Source: Paraburkholderia fynbosensis
Lineage (GTDB): Bacteria; Pseudomonadota; Gammaproteobacteria; Burkholderiales; Burkholderiaceae
Assembly (NCBI RefSeq): GCF_902859935.1
Contig: NZ_CADIKI010000029.1
Span: forward strand, 1 to 64,000
Reading direction: 5' to 3'
Length of the DNA: 64,000 nucleotides
The stretch's first letter is position 1. Each line of letters starts with the position of its first letter. Of the stretch, positions 18,916-27,402 are shown piece after piece. The translations under genes were made by a program, and so were the position numbers. The notes beneath the pieces were generated by a model. The model saw only the letters and a program-made list of their open reading frames with translations. It was not told the origin of the DNA and searched no databases.

Positions 18916-19542
18916 ATGGAACAGCATAACGAACTCGCCACGCGGGAACCGGCTTCACGCGAAGTCATCGAGCCGGGTGGCCGCTGGTCGAAAAGGCTCG
19001 AAACCGGCGACCAGTTGCGTATCGTCGATCTGGAAGGTCAGCAGGCAGTCGATTTCCTTTGCTATGGCGGCGAGATGCCGCTTGACCGGCTGAACGTGCC
19101 GAACACGGTGAAGCTCAACCGCTCGTTGTATGTGAGCAAGGGCTCGACGATCTGGTCCGATCGGGCGCGGAAAATGTTCTCGGTGCTCGAAGACTCCTGC
19201 GGCTTTCACGACACCCTGGCAGGCTGCTGCAGCCACGAGATGGATCTGCTGCGCTATGGCGTGCACAACACGCTCAGCTGCCGCCATAACTTCGTGCACG
19301 AGCTGGCCAAATGGTCGCTCGGTCCGTCCGAGATCGTCTCGAACATCAACTTCTTCATGCGCGTGACGGTCGGCGAGCAAGGCGAAATCGAAATCGCGCC
19401 AGGTTCGTCGAAAGCGGGAGATTACGTGGTGCTGCGCGCGGAGATGCCGGTGATCGCTATGCTGTCGAACTGTCCGCAGCAGAACAATCCTTCCTCGGGC
19501 TTCAGGCCTACGCCGATTGAAGTAACGGTGTGGCGCGCCTGA
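18916..19542 (+). CDS. DUF1989 protein (urea carboxylase-associated / carboxyguanidine deiminase-like)
   Basis: A 208-residue soluble protein of the DUF1989 family: GGRWSKRLETGDQLRIVDLEGQQAVDF near the N-terminus, HDTLAGCCSHEMDLLRYG with candidate Cys/His metal ligands in the middle, and NNPSSGFRPTPIEV near the end. Family members occur beside urea or guanidine carboxylase, and a pair of them (CgdA/CgdB) is known to form carboxyguanidine deiminase. Here there is only one copy and no carboxylase in the window, so its reaction is open. The ribosome site AAGGAGG (18899-18905) supports the ATG at 18916. A MarR gene follows 40 bp later, probably co-transcribed. Confidence 0.85.
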   Translation: MEQHNELATREPASREVIEPGGRWSKRLETGDQLRIVDLEGQQAVDFLCYGGEMPLDRLNVPNTVKLNRSLYVSKGSTIWSDRARKMFSVLEDSCGFHDTLAGCCSHEMDLLRYGVHNTLSCRHNFVHELAKWSLGPSEIVSNINFFMRVTVGEQGEIEIAPGSSKAGDYVVLRAEMPVIAMLSNCPQQNNPSSGFRPTPIEVTVWRA

Positions 19543-19582
19543 CCCTCCGCACGCCAACACCAGAAACCGACAAGAGCACTTC

Positions 19583-20131
19583 ATGGCCGCGAGCCCGAAA
19601 AAAGTAAAACCTGCCAAGGAGCCCGGGAGCGCCGACACGCTCACGGACTGGCGTCATACCGCGCTGGACGCGCGCCCCGGCTTCCTGATCCGCCGGCTGC
19701 ATCAGATTCACGTAGCACTGTTCGTCGAAGAGTGTGCGCCGGAGGGCATCACACCCGTGCAGTACAGCATTCTCACAGCGCTCGAACAGATGGGGCCGTC
19801 CGAGCAGATCGCACTGTCGCGTGCGGTCGGGCTCGATCGTGCGAATACGGCCGATGTGATCGGAAGGCTGGTCGAGCGGCGCTTCATTCAACGCCGCGTA
19901 TCGAAGACCGATAAGCGCAAGAAGGTGGCGGAACTCACCGATGTCGGGCGGGCGCTGCTAGGGCGTCTCGAAGAAGGCGTCGCGCGCGCGCATGAGCGAA
20001 CGCTTGCCGCGCTCGCACCGGACGATCGCAAGCGCTTCATGGCGTATCTGGCCTTGCTCGTCGAAACGAATAACGACCTCAGCAGAACGCCCGTCGGAGG
20101 TGGCGCGAAAAAGAGCGACGAAGACGCGTAA
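19583..20131 (+). CDS. MarR-family regulator (paralogue 1)
   Basis: A 182-residue winged-helix regulator. Helices around GFLIRRLHQIHVALFVEE and ITPVQYSILTALE precede the recognition region AVGLDRANTADVIGRLVERRFIQR and the wing VSKTDKRKKVAELTDVGRALL. MarR proteins usually repress and are released by small aromatic or heterocyclic ligands. It is strikingly similar to the MarR protein at 27628; together the two flank the molybdenum hydroxylase operon. It converges with the DUF1116 gene on its right. Confidence 0.9.
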   Translation: MAASPKKVKPAKEPGSADTLTDWRHTALDARPGFLIRRLHQIHVALFVEECAPEGITPVQYSILTALEQMGPSEQIALSRAVGLDRANTADVIGRLVERRFIQRRVSKTDKRKKVAELTDVGRALLGRLEEGVARAHERTLAALAPDDRKRFMAYLALLVETNNDLSRTPVGGGAKKSDEDA

Positions 20132-20263
20132 CGTCGTTGTTTCTCATCGTGCTTGGCATGTTGATATTGCCGCGTGAACCGCGCGCGTCGTCTTTCGGTG
20201 CGATTGAAAAAGGCAGCGCGACGAACGCGCCCGTTCAATCCCGCTGCGAGCGATTTGCGCGCG

Positions 20264-21439
20264 TCATGCATCCTTGAGGTCCTGGAGCGCCGCGGCAAAC
20301 AGGCCGACGTGCGCGGCGAAGAGCCCCCGGCCGAGCAGTCCCGCGCGGCCGTCCGCACCGACCATCGCGATTGCCGCGAGCGGTGCGACGCCGCGCCGGA
20401 TCACGCGTGCGGCATCGAGACCGGCGTGTAGATCGGCAAAGGCTGGGTGTGTCCCCGCGTACAACTGGGCCTGCTCGGGCTGCCAGCCGGGGGAAAGCCA
20501 CGGCGCGAAGGCGGCCGCCGGTTCGGGCGCGTGCCCGAGCGCCTGCGCGCCGAAGCCGGCGGCGTCGATCACGCCGCTATCGCCGGTCAGCGGCGCGGCG
20601 GCTACGTCGAGTGCGGGATTCATGCGCGGTCCTTGCGGCGCGGCCGCGCGTGCGGTGGTCCAGTGCGATGGGCGACCCGCCAGCCGGATGCCGACATCGA
20701 CGCCATTACCGCCGAGCGCGACGACTAGCGTCGATGCAGGCTCCGCACCCTGCGCGGCCGCCGACGTCATCAGGCAACAGGCCGCCATCCAGAGCGTGAG
20801 AAAAAACAGCGGCGTCTGCTGGAGCATCGCATGGACCGATGCATCCGTGAGCCGGGGCGACAGTAACGCGTAAAGCGCCGCGCTCGCGGCCGTGGTCCGG
20901 GTATGCAGATCGTCGCCGTTGTCGAGGCCGTGACGGGCGAGGGCGATCAGATCGACGTGCTCGCCCGACAGCGCGTGGCTGAGCACTGGCGCGAGCACCG
21001 TGTCGCGCCATGTCATGCGTTCGAGAATGGCGGGGTCGCGTGAACCGAAGCGCAGTTGCGGCCCCGCGCCGCTGCCCAGCAGCGACCATGCAGCGCCTGT
21101 CCGATCGGCAACTTCGACCAGCGCCGTGCTGCCGGAAATCACGGCGGCAAGCGGCGTCACCACGCCATATGATTGCGCCGGAACGAGCGTCACGCGGCCG
21201 CTGGCAATCAGCCGCTCGGCGTCCTGCTCGCTCGTCGCCCAGCCTTCGTACAGGCAGCACAGCACCGCCGAGGACAACACCGGCGCAGGCGGCTTGCAGG
21301 GGTTCGCGTAGGGCGGGCCTGCATGCAGCAATGTGAAATCGGGCAAGCCGACGGCGTCGCGTGCGCGGCGAACGGCGCGCCATTGCGGGCGGACGGCATA
21401 CAGGCGTTGCAGGGCGGCATCGTTGGCCGCAGAGGTCAT
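20264..21439 (-). CDS. DUF1116 protein, AllG-like (oxamate carbamoyltransferase subunit family)
   Basis: A 391-residue protein of the DUF1116/YlbE family. Landmarks are LLHAGPP, EGWATSEQDAERLIASGRVTLVP, RFG near residue 150 and ERMTWRDTVLAPVLSHAL. In E. coli allantoin breakdown AllG acts with AllF (FdrA-like) and AllH as oxamate carbamoyltransferase, moving a carbamoyl group to phosphate. No allF or allH is visible here, so this copy either works alone or with distant partners. The ATG at 21439 overlaps the coxG stop (ATGA), making it the last gene of the leftward operon starting at 27295. Its place suggests handling of a carbamoylated product of the hydroxylase and amidohydrolase. Confidence 0.8.
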   Translation of the reverse strand: MTSAANDAALQRLYAVRPQWRAVRRARDAVGLPDFTLLHAGPPYANPCKPPAPVLSSAVLCCLYEGWATSEQDAERLIASGRVTLVPAQSYGVVTPLAAVISGSTALVEVADRTGAAWSLLGSGAGPQLRFGSRDPAILERMTWRDTVLAPVLSHALSGEHVDLIALARHGLDNGDDLHTRTTAASAALYALLSPRLTDASVHAMLQQTPLFFLTLWMAACCLMTSAAAQGAEPASTLVVALGGNGVDVGIRLAGRPSHWTTARAAAPQGPRMNPALDVAAAPLTGDSGVIDAAGFGAQALGHAPEPAAAFAPWLSPGWQPEQAQLYAGTHPAFADLHAGLDAARVIRRGVAPLAAIAMVGADGRAGLLGRGLFAAHVGLFAAALQDLKDA

Positions 21440-22227
21440 CGGCGTGCCCCGAAGCCGAACACGCCGCATAGCCGCGACCACAGGATCTTCCAGACCATGT
21501 TGCCGAGATTCAGCGGTGCGGCGGCAGGCGGGTTCGCACGATGAAGCGGCCCTGCGCCGGGGGTGGTCGGCGGCGCGGGCGCACCGGCGGGCTGATTGAC
21601 GGGCTGATTTACAGGCTGATTTACAGGCTGATCGGCGGACCGGATTGGCGGCTCAACGGCGCCGTTATCGAGCGGCGTATCCACAGACCCGGCCATCGTC
21701 GTCGCCAGAGGTTCTGCTTCCGCCATAGCGGCCGTGGCCGTTTGCGCATCCCGCTCGACGAGTGCGGCCTGCGCAATCGAGTCATCCAGCCGCTTCTTCA
21801 AATTCGCGGCAAACGCTTCGGTCATCCGTGTCGCGAGTTCCTTGACGATCCCGCCGCGCGAGAACTGCGCGAGGCTGCCGGCAATCGAATAGTCCACTTT
21901 GACATCGACGCGAGTTTCGCCAGGTGTCGAGTCGTCGAGCGAAAACGCGGCTTCGCCCTTCACCCGCGATGCGCTTTTGCGATCCACTCCGCCGCCGGTG
22001 ACACTGCCGCGCCAGGCGGCATCGTCGAGTTTCATCTCGCCGTCGCCGGCAAAACTCGCAACGATCGGCCCGAGCTTCACGGTCATCGCGAGTTTCAGCC
22101 GCCCTTCATCCGGCGGCGCGCTCAGCGACGCGCCCGGCAGACACGCGACGATGCCCGCTGTGTCGTGAAAGGAAGCCCACACCACGTCACGCGGGTACGG
22201 CACGGTAAAGCTTTGCTCTATTTCCAT
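21436..22227 (-). CDS. CoxG-like SRPBCC protein with membrane-anchor tail
   Basis: A 263-residue protein. Residues 1-150 are a CoxG/SRPBCC domain (FTVPYPRDVVWASFHDTAGIVACLPGA, SVTGGGVDRKSASRVKGEAAF). A low-complexity Pro/Gln/Ala linker with NQPV repeats follows, then a hydrophobic amphipathic tail (NMVWKILWSRLCGVFGF) likely to touch the membrane. CoxG proteins help molybdenum hydroxylases of the CO dehydrogenase family associate with the membrane or mature. The long upstream open frame in this phase only shadows the iron-sulfur gene; the ATG at 22227 gives the proper N-terminus. It overlaps the DUF1116 gene by 4 nt. Confidence 0.85.
   Translation of the reverse strand: MEIEQSFTVPYPRDVVWASFHDTAGIVACLPGASLSAPPDEGRLKLAMTVKLGPIVASFAGDGEMKLDDAAWRGSVTGGGVDRKSASRVKGEAAFSLDDSTPGETRVDVKVDYSIAGSLAQFSRGGIVKELATRMTEAFAANLKKRLDDSIAQAALVERDAQTATAAMAEAEPLATTMAGSVDTPLDNGAVEPPIRSADQPVNQPVNQPVNQPAGAPAPPTTPGAGPLHRANPPAAAPLNLGNMVWKILWSRLCGVFGFGARR
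21598..21633. repeat. Short tandem repeat inside coxG
   Basis: About 2.7 copies of a 12-bp unit (acaggctgattt) occur in tandem and encode the NQPV repeats of the CoxG linker. The period is a whole number of codons, so length changes would not break the frame. Confidence 0.7.
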
Positions 22228-22262
22228 GAAGATGTCCGTTGGTTCGACGCGTGGAATCGGAA

Positions 22263-22790
22263 TCAGACGGCAGCAGCCGCAGCGAGCGGCGCGGTCTGGC
22301 TCGCGCGGCGCGCGTCCAGCACGCGGCGGATCGCGCGCACGATGCCGACGTAGCCTGTGCAGCGGCATAGATTGCCCGACAGTTCGAGCCGCACCCGTTC
22401 GTCGTCGGCATCGGGCAGGCGCGTGACGATGTCGCGTGCGCTCATCAGCATGCCCGGCGTGCAGTAGCCGCATTGCAGCGCGTGTTCGGCCGTGAAGGCG
22501 GCGCGCAGCGCGTTCATCACGGCGTCGTCGTCGAAGCCTTCGATGCTCTGGACCTCCGCGCCCGCGCACGACACCGCCGACGTAATGCACGAGCGCGTCG
22601 GCATGCCGTCGACCAGCAGCGTGCAGGCTCCGCACACGCCCTGTTCGCAGCCGATGTTGGTGCCGCACAGCATCTGCTGCTCGCGCAGAAAATCGGCGAG
22701 GCTCGTGCGCGGCTCCACGGCCGCCGACACGTCTTCGCGATTGACCCGCAGCGCGATGCGCTGGGTGACGCAAGTGACGAGATCGGTCAT
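22263..22790 (-). CDS. Molybdenum hydroxylase, [2Fe-2S] subunit
   Basis: A 175-residue small subunit of the xanthine dehydrogenase/CO dehydrogenase family. The plant-type ferredoxin cluster motif is CGTNIGCEQGVCGAC, and the second cluster domain carries QCGYCTPGM and CRCTGY, so both [2Fe-2S] centres should form. It shuttles electrons from the molybdenum site to the FAD subunit. The 4-nt ATGA overlap with the FAD-subunit gene (22787-22790) shows coupling. The last ~15 residues are an Ala-rich tail of no known role. Confidence 0.93.
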   Translation of the reverse strand: MTDLVTCVTQRIALRVNREDVSAAVEPRTSLADFLREQQMLCGTNIGCEQGVCGACTLLVDGMPTRSCITSAVSCAGAEVQSIEGFDDDAVMNALRAAFTAEHALQCGYCTPGMLMSARDIVTRLPDADDERVRLELSGNLCRCTGYVGIVRAIRRVLDARRASQTAPLAAAAAV

Positions 22791-23614
22791 GTCTGCTTCC
22801 TGTTGTCGCGGACCATCGCGATCGCCCGTTCGAGCGCCACGCGATGCACCTGGTATTCGTAGCTTCCCGCTTCGAGGCCGGCTGCCTCGAGATGCGGATC
22901 GAGCAAAGCGGCGTGCGCGCTATCGAGCAACGCTCGCGCGTTTGCGATCAGATACGGCGGGCCTTCGACAGCACCGATCACCGCGCGGCAGATGCCCGCC
23001 GGCGCATCGTCGAGGACGATCGCAATGGCCTCGGCGAACTCGCCTGGCTTGCGGTTGAACTTGTAGTATGCCCAGCGTGCTGCCGATGACAGACGCCGCA
23101 CGCGCACGCCGGTGAGAATCTCGTCGGGCTCGAGTGCGGTGGTGAACGCGCCGCTCATCCAGTCGCCGGCCGCGAGCGAGCGCGACCCGTCAGGGCCCGC
23201 GATGAGCAGTTCGGCGTCGAGCGCGACCATCGTGTTGATCCAGTCGGCAGCGGGGTCCGCATGGGCGAGACTGCCGCCGAGCGTGCCGCGATTGCGCACG
23301 GCACGATACGCAATGCCGCGCGCCACGTAGGGCATCAATCCCTGTGTGCCGTCGTCCCATTTGCGGTCCTCGATCTCGGCGTGCGTGATGCATGCACCGA
23401 AGAAGGTCGTGCCGCCTTCGATCCGGCATTCGCGCAACGCGGCAATGCCGCGCAGGTCGACCAGCATGTCGGGCTGCGCGAGGCGCAGGTTCATCATCGG
23501 ACCCAGCGACTGGCCGCCGGCGACGAACTTGGCCATGCCTTCGGTCGGACTGACGATAGCGACCGCGCTGTCGCACGTCGCGGGCTTGGCGTAGTCGTAA
23601 ATGGCGGCTTTCAT
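22787..23614 (-). CDS. Molybdenum hydroxylase, FAD-binding subunit
   Basis: A 275-residue medium subunit (CoxM/CutM type). FAD motifs are visible: FVAGGQSLGPMMNLRLAQPD near residue 30 and TLGGSLAHADPAADW near residue 110. The C-terminal domain is the typical CO-dehydrogenase flavoprotein tail. It accepts electrons from the iron-sulfur subunit. It overlaps the large-subunit gene upstream and the small-subunit gene downstream by 4 nt each. The order large, medium, small with the amidohydrolase in front fits a dedicated catabolic enzyme. Confidence 0.93.
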   Translation of the reverse strand: MKAAIYDYAKPATCDSAVAIVSPTEGMAKFVAGGQSLGPMMNLRLAQPDMLVDLRGIAALRECRIEGGTTFFGACITHAEIEDRKWDDGTQGLMPYVARGIAYRAVRNRGTLGGSLAHADPAADWINTMVALDAELLIAGPDGSRSLAAGDWMSGAFTTALEPDEILTGVRVRRLSSAARWAYYKFNRKPGEFAEAIAIVLDDAPAGICRAVIGAVEGPPYLIANARALLDSAHAALLDPHLEAAGLEAGSYEYQVHRVALERAIAMVRDNRKQT

Positions 23615-26010
23615 GCGGGCATTTCCTTCGTCGCGCGGACCTGGGTCGCCGCTCGCAACGCGTCGACGATCACGCGCGGCGCGATCGGCAGCTGATTGAC
23701 CTGCACGCCGAGCGGGCGCAGCGCATCGTTGACGGCATTCGCAATCGCAGCGGGCGAGCCGATCGCGCCGCTTTCGCCGATGCCTTTCTGACCGAATTCG
23801 GTGTACGGCGCGGGCGTTTCCATATGTTCGATACGGATCGCTGGCACTTCGGTCGCGCCCGGCAACAGATAGTCGGCGAGCGTCGAGGCGAGCGGTTGAC
23901 CGTCTTCGCTGTACGGCATCGCTTCATAGAGCGCCGTGCCGATGCCCTGCGCGGCCCCGCCGTACACCTGTCCGTCGACGACCATCGGATTGATCAGCAC
24001 GCCGCCGTCTTCGACGATCACGTAATCGAGAATGTCGGTCTTGCCGAGTTGCGTATCGACCGCGACGACGACCGCGTGGCATGCGTAACTGAACGTGCCC
24101 GTGTCGCGCTTCGCCTGATACGACGTCGACACTTCGAGGCCGCGCGGATCGACGTCGGGCGGCAGCAGTTGCGGGGCGAGATACCAGGTGCGCGCGATTT
24201 CCGCGATCGTGCGGCGCGTGCCGGCACCGCACACCGCGCCGTTTTCCCAACGCACGGCTTCGAGCGGCTCCTTCAGCAGCCACGCGCCGATTTTCAGCAG
24301 GCGCTGTTTGAGTTCCTTCGCGGCCTGGCCCAATGCGCCACCCGCCATCACGATCGAGCGTGAGCCCCATGTGCCCGTCGAGTAGGGCGTGACGCCGGTG
24401 TCGCCGAGCACGATGCGCACGTGCTCCGTATCGATGCCGAGCACTTCGTGCGCGATCTGCGCGAGCGTCGTCTCCATGCCCTGGCCATGCGAATGCACGC
24501 CCGCGCGCACTTCGAGAATGCCGTCGGGCGTGAGGCGGATCACGGCCGGCTCGTAGCCCGGCACCATCGGAATGCCCCAGCCGTGGTACACCGACGTGCC
24601 GTGCGCGCCCTGCTCGCAGAATACCGCCATGCCGAAGCCGAGCCGCCGGCCATCCGGCTCGCCACGCTGCTGACGCGCGCGGACCGCGGGCAGATCGATC
24701 GCGGCAATCGCGCGCCGCACGGCTTGCGGATAGTCGCCGCTATCGAAGTGCTTGTTCGTGATGTTGTCGTAGGGCATCTCGTGCGGCTCGACGAGGTTGC
24801 GCAGGCGCACCTCGTACGGCTCCATGCCGGCTTCGACGGCGATCGCGTCCATGATCGATTCGATCGCGTAGCACACGCCCGTGCGCGCGACGCCACGATA
24901 GGGCAGGATCGGCGGCTTGTTCGTCGCCACCGACCAGGTCCGGCAGCGGTAGCGGTCCATCTTGTACGGGCCGGGCAGAATGCTGCCGACCTGGGCCGCT
25001 TCGAGGCAAGCCGAGAACGGATACGACGAGTACGCGCCCGAATCGACGCTGGCTTCGCAATCGACCGCGAGCAGGCGTCCGTCGCGGGCGGCATAGGCTG
25101 TAATGTCGTAGTCGTGTTCCCGGCAGTTCGCGTTGGCGGTCAGTTGTTCGCGGCGGTCCTCGATCCAGCGCACAGGTTTGTCCAGATGCATCGCGAGCCA
25201 GCCGCAGCACACTTCCTCGGGCAGCAAGATGCCCTTGTAGCCGAAGCCGCCGCCGACGTCCGGCGCGATCACGCGCACCTGGCCTTCGTCGAGACCGAGA
25301 CAGTGCGCGAGGCCCGTGCGCGTGATGTGCGGCATCTGTGCCGAGGTGTGGACGATCAGTTGCGACAGACGCCGGTCCCAATGCGCGACCACGCCGCGGC
25401 CTTCCATCGGCGCCATGCTCTGGCGCGCGGTGCGCAGCTTGCGGTGCACCTTGATCGGCGCGTCGCGGCGGATCGCGTCGAGATCGACATCCGGCTTCGC
25501 GTCGACAAAGGTTTCGAGAAAGACGTTGTCGCCCCATTCTTCGTGAACGAGCGCCGACCCGTCGCGGCGCGCATCGAGCATATCGACGACGGCCGGCAAC
25601 TCTTCGAAATCGACGAACACCTGCGCGGCGATATCTTCAGCGGCAGCGCGGCTCGCGGCCACGCACATGGCGATCATCTCACCGACCTGGCGCACCTTGG
25701 CGCGCGCCAGCACGGGCTGTTCGGACGGCTTGAAGCCCGGCAGCCCCGAATTCGCGACGATCGGCTTCACGCCGTCCAGATCGGCGAGCGTGTAGACGAA
25801 CTTCTCCAGACCAGCGGGCTTTTCGATTCCAACGATATGGCCGTGCGCAATCGGACTGCGCACGAACGCGACATCGACCATGCCGACCATCCGGATGTTG
25901 CCGACATACTCGCCGCGTCCGTGCATGAAGCGGTCGTCTTCCTTGCGCGGCAGCGACGCGCCGATGCCTTGCGGCCGCTGCGGCGACTTTATGGTGGCTG
26001 CACGTTTCAT
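23611..26010 (-). CDS. Molybdenum hydroxylase, large (molybdopterin) subunit
   Basis: A 799-residue catalytic subunit of the xanthine oxidase family. It shows GRGEYVGNI near the N-terminus, the cofactor loop VGGGFGYKG, and the catalytic-Glu motif KGIGESGAIGSPAA near the C-terminus. Where true CO dehydrogenase has AYxCSFR, this protein reads YRGVARTGVCY, so it is not a form I CO dehydrogenase and more likely hydroxylates a heterocycle or aldehyde. The ribosome site AGGAGA supports the ATG at 26010; the longer open frame is not coding. It follows the amidohydrolase gene by 22 bp in the same operon. The substrate is unknown; context suggests a cyclic N-compound. Confidence 0.92.
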   Translation of the reverse strand: MKRAATIKSPQRPQGIGASLPRKEDDRFMHGRGEYVGNIRMVGMVDVAFVRSPIAHGHIVGIEKPAGLEKFVYTLADLDGVKPIVANSGLPGFKPSEQPVLARAKVRQVGEMIAMCVAASRAAAEDIAAQVFVDFEELPAVVDMLDARRDGSALVHEEWGDNVFLETFVDAKPDVDLDAIRRDAPIKVHRKLRTARQSMAPMEGRGVVAHWDRRLSQLIVHTSAQMPHITRTGLAHCLGLDEGQVRVIAPDVGGGFGYKGILLPEEVCCGWLAMHLDKPVRWIEDRREQLTANANCREHDYDITAYAARDGRLLAVDCEASVDSGAYSSYPFSACLEAAQVGSILPGPYKMDRYRCRTWSVATNKPPILPYRGVARTGVCYAIESIMDAIAVEAGMEPYEVRLRNLVEPHEMPYDNITNKHFDSGDYPQAVRRAIAAIDLPAVRARQQRGEPDGRRLGFGMAVFCEQGAHGTSVYHGWGIPMVPGYEPAVIRLTPDGILEVRAGVHSHGQGMETTLAQIAHEVLGIDTEHVRIVLGDTGVTPYSTGTWGSRSIVMAGGALGQAAKELKQRLLKIGAWLLKEPLEAVRWENGAVCGAGTRRTIAEIARTWYLAPQLLPPDVDPRGLEVSTSYQAKRDTGTFSYACHAVVVAVDTQLGKTDILDYVIVEDGGVLINPMVVDGQVYGGAAQGIGTALYEAMPYSEDGQPLASTLADYLLPGATEVPAIRIEHMETPAPYTEFGQKGIGESGAIGSPAAIANAVNDALRPLGVQVNQLPIAPRVIVDALRAATQVRATKEMPA

Positions 26011-26032
26011 CGTGTCTCCTGTGAAGGGCGCG

Positions 26033-27295
26033 TCAGGCGGCGCGCGCCAGCGGCAGTTGCGGCGCATCGGCGTCGTAGCGCACGCCGTCGCGCAGACAGA
26101 AGCGCGGCGCGAGCATGCGCTCGGTGACGACCTGAGTGCCTTCGTTGTCTTCGAGCACCCAGCGGCCGCGCTTGTCGTCCAGCACGGTGATGTCGGCGAC
26201 ACCGCCGGCCTTCAACGTGCCGAGTTCGCCTTCCATGCCGATCATCTTCGCGGCGTTGCTGGTGGCCATCGCAACGACATGATGGAGCGGCAGGCCGAGC
26301 GCCAGCATGCTCGTCATGGCGCTGACGAGGCTGAACTGCGTGCGGCCGAGAAACGAATGCTCTTCGTCAGGATGACTGTCAGGCGTGCCCGCAGGCGAGG
26401 GCACATGAGTGTTGTAGCCGTGCATGTCCGCGCCGAGCGTATCAGGTATCACGCCACTGTCGAGCACCACGCGCGCCGTCTTGAAGCTGAAGTGCGAGCC
26501 ATGGCCGACATCGATCTTCAACCCGCGCGCGACCGCTTCGTGCACGAGCGGATGCAGCTTGCCGTTTTCTTCGACAAAGCCGCCGGGGTGCCGGCTGAAC
26601 GGATGGGCGAGGATGTCGCCCGGCTTCAGCGTGTCGACCACCTGATTGAAGATCGAATCCGGATTCACGGCCCGCCCGCCGCTTTCGGGCTTCGGCCATA
26701 GTTGCCCGAAGTGGATATAGACGGGCAGGATCGCATCGCGTCCGATCTTCGACGCTATCTTCATGACGTCGAGCCCCCAGCGAGCAAAGCCGCCGATCTC
26801 TGCGTGCGCCTTCACGCCCTTGACGAGATCCGCATTGGCGAGCGCGGACTTCACCGTCGCAGCGGCATCGAGGCAGTCCGGGCGATAGAGGTCGGGGTAG
26901 TAATGGCCTTCGAGGCCGCCCACGAGGTAGGCCGAAATATAGGCGAACACGCGGGTTGCCGCGGGCTCGGCGACGAAATGGCGAAAACCCGGAATCGTGA
27001 TGCAGCTTGCACCGCCCTGGTCGACGATGGTCGTCACGCCGGAGCGCACGCCGCACTGATCCGCGTTCAGGCCAAAGCGGCCCGTCACGTATTGATAGAC
27101 GTGGCCGTGCGTGTCGATGAGGCCGGGCAGCACCAGCATGTCACGGCAATCGACCACCTGGGCCGTCGGCGCCATGGCCGAAAGTGCCGGGCCGATCGCG
27201 GCAATCAATTGACCTTCCACGAGAATGTCGAGCGTGGCGTCGAGGCCGGCAGCCGGATCGATCACGCGGCCGCCTTGGAGAAGAAGCTGGGACAT
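26033..27295 (-). CDS. Amidohydrolase/deacetylase-family metallohydrolase
   Basis: A 420-residue TIM-barrel amidohydrolase. Metal ligands are visible as the HGH in GLIDTHGHVYQ, a likely carboxylated Lys in VKGVKAHAEIGG, His in ILPVYIHFG and ILAHPFSRHPGG, and Asp in TLGADMHGYN. The best match is the EF0837/Atu3266 group (N-acetyl-D-amino acid or acyl-ester hydrolases), related to dihydroorotase and hydantoinase. It is the first gene of the operon. The leader after the predicted sigma-54 start is only ~28 nt and contains the ribosome site AGGAA. Ring opening or deacylation upstream or downstream of the molybdenum hydroxylase is a reasonable inference. Confidence 0.88.
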   Translation of the reverse strand: MSQLLLQGGRVIDPAAGLDATLDILVEGQLIAAIGPALSAMAPTAQVVDCRDMLVLPGLIDTHGHVYQYVTGRFGLNADQCGVRSGVTTIVDQGGASCITIPGFRHFVAEPAATRVFAYISAYLVGGLEGHYYPDLYRPDCLDAAATVKSALANADLVKGVKAHAEIGGFARWGLDVMKIASKIGRDAILPVYIHFGQLWPKPESGGRAVNPDSIFNQVVDTLKPGDILAHPFSRHPGGFVEENGKLHPLVHEAVARGLKIDVGHGSHFSFKTARVVLDSGVIPDTLGADMHGYNTHVPSPAGTPDSHPDEEHSFLGRTQFSLVSAMTSMLALGLPLHHVVAMATSNAAKMIGMEGELGTLKAGGVADITVLDDKRGRWVLEDNEGTQVVTERMLAPRFCLRDGVRYDADAPQLPLARAA

Positions 27296-27333
27296 GTTCC
27301 TGTGCAGTTCCGGGGACGAGATGCGTGGTGTAC

Positions 27334-27349
27334 CGCAAATAGTGTGCCG
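27334..27349 (-). promoter_or_regulatory. Sigma-54 promoter match for the amidohydrolase-hydroxylase operon
   Basis: On the minus strand CGGCACA-4 nt-TTGCG differs from the sigma-54 consensus core mainly at the first base; GG (27348/27347) and GC (27336/27335) have the required spacing. The predicted start is near 27323, 28 nt before the ATG. It is the best of the three such matches in this region. Confidence 0.65.
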
Positions 27350-27353
27350 GTTT

Positions 27354-27388
27354 GAAGGCGTTGCTTCAAAAGTCTGGGAAACGCCTTC
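27354..27388. repeat. 9-bp inverted repeat, possible operator
   Basis: Arms GAAGGCGTT (27354-27362) and AACGCCTTC (27380-27388) are perfect inverted copies 17 bp apart, lying just upstream of the -24 element of the amidohydrolase promoter. They could bind the adjacent MarR protein or an activator; no poly-T follows, so it is not a terminator. Confidence 0.45.
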
Positions 27389-27389
27389 G

Positions 27390-27402
27390 TATCAAGTACT
27401 TG
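27390..27402 (+). promoter_or_regulatory. IHF consensus site
   Basis: TATCAAGTACTTG matches the IHF consensus WATCAANNNNTTR at every position and includes the palindrome CAAGTACTTG. It sits about 67-79 bp upstream of the predicted amidohydrolase start, where IHF typically bends DNA between a sigma-54 promoter and its enhancer. Confidence 0.5.

Noticed and set aside
23611..26010. Aerobic CO dehydrogenase large subunit
   Set aside because: The form I active-site loop AYxCSFR is absent (YRGVARTGVCY instead), and the neighbours are an amidohydrolase and DUF1116 rather than the CO-oxidation accessory set.
24421..26127. 568-codon open frame antisense to the hydroxylase large subunit
   Set aside because: High-GC shadow: Arg/His/Ala-rich, no family match, fully inside a well-supported gene.
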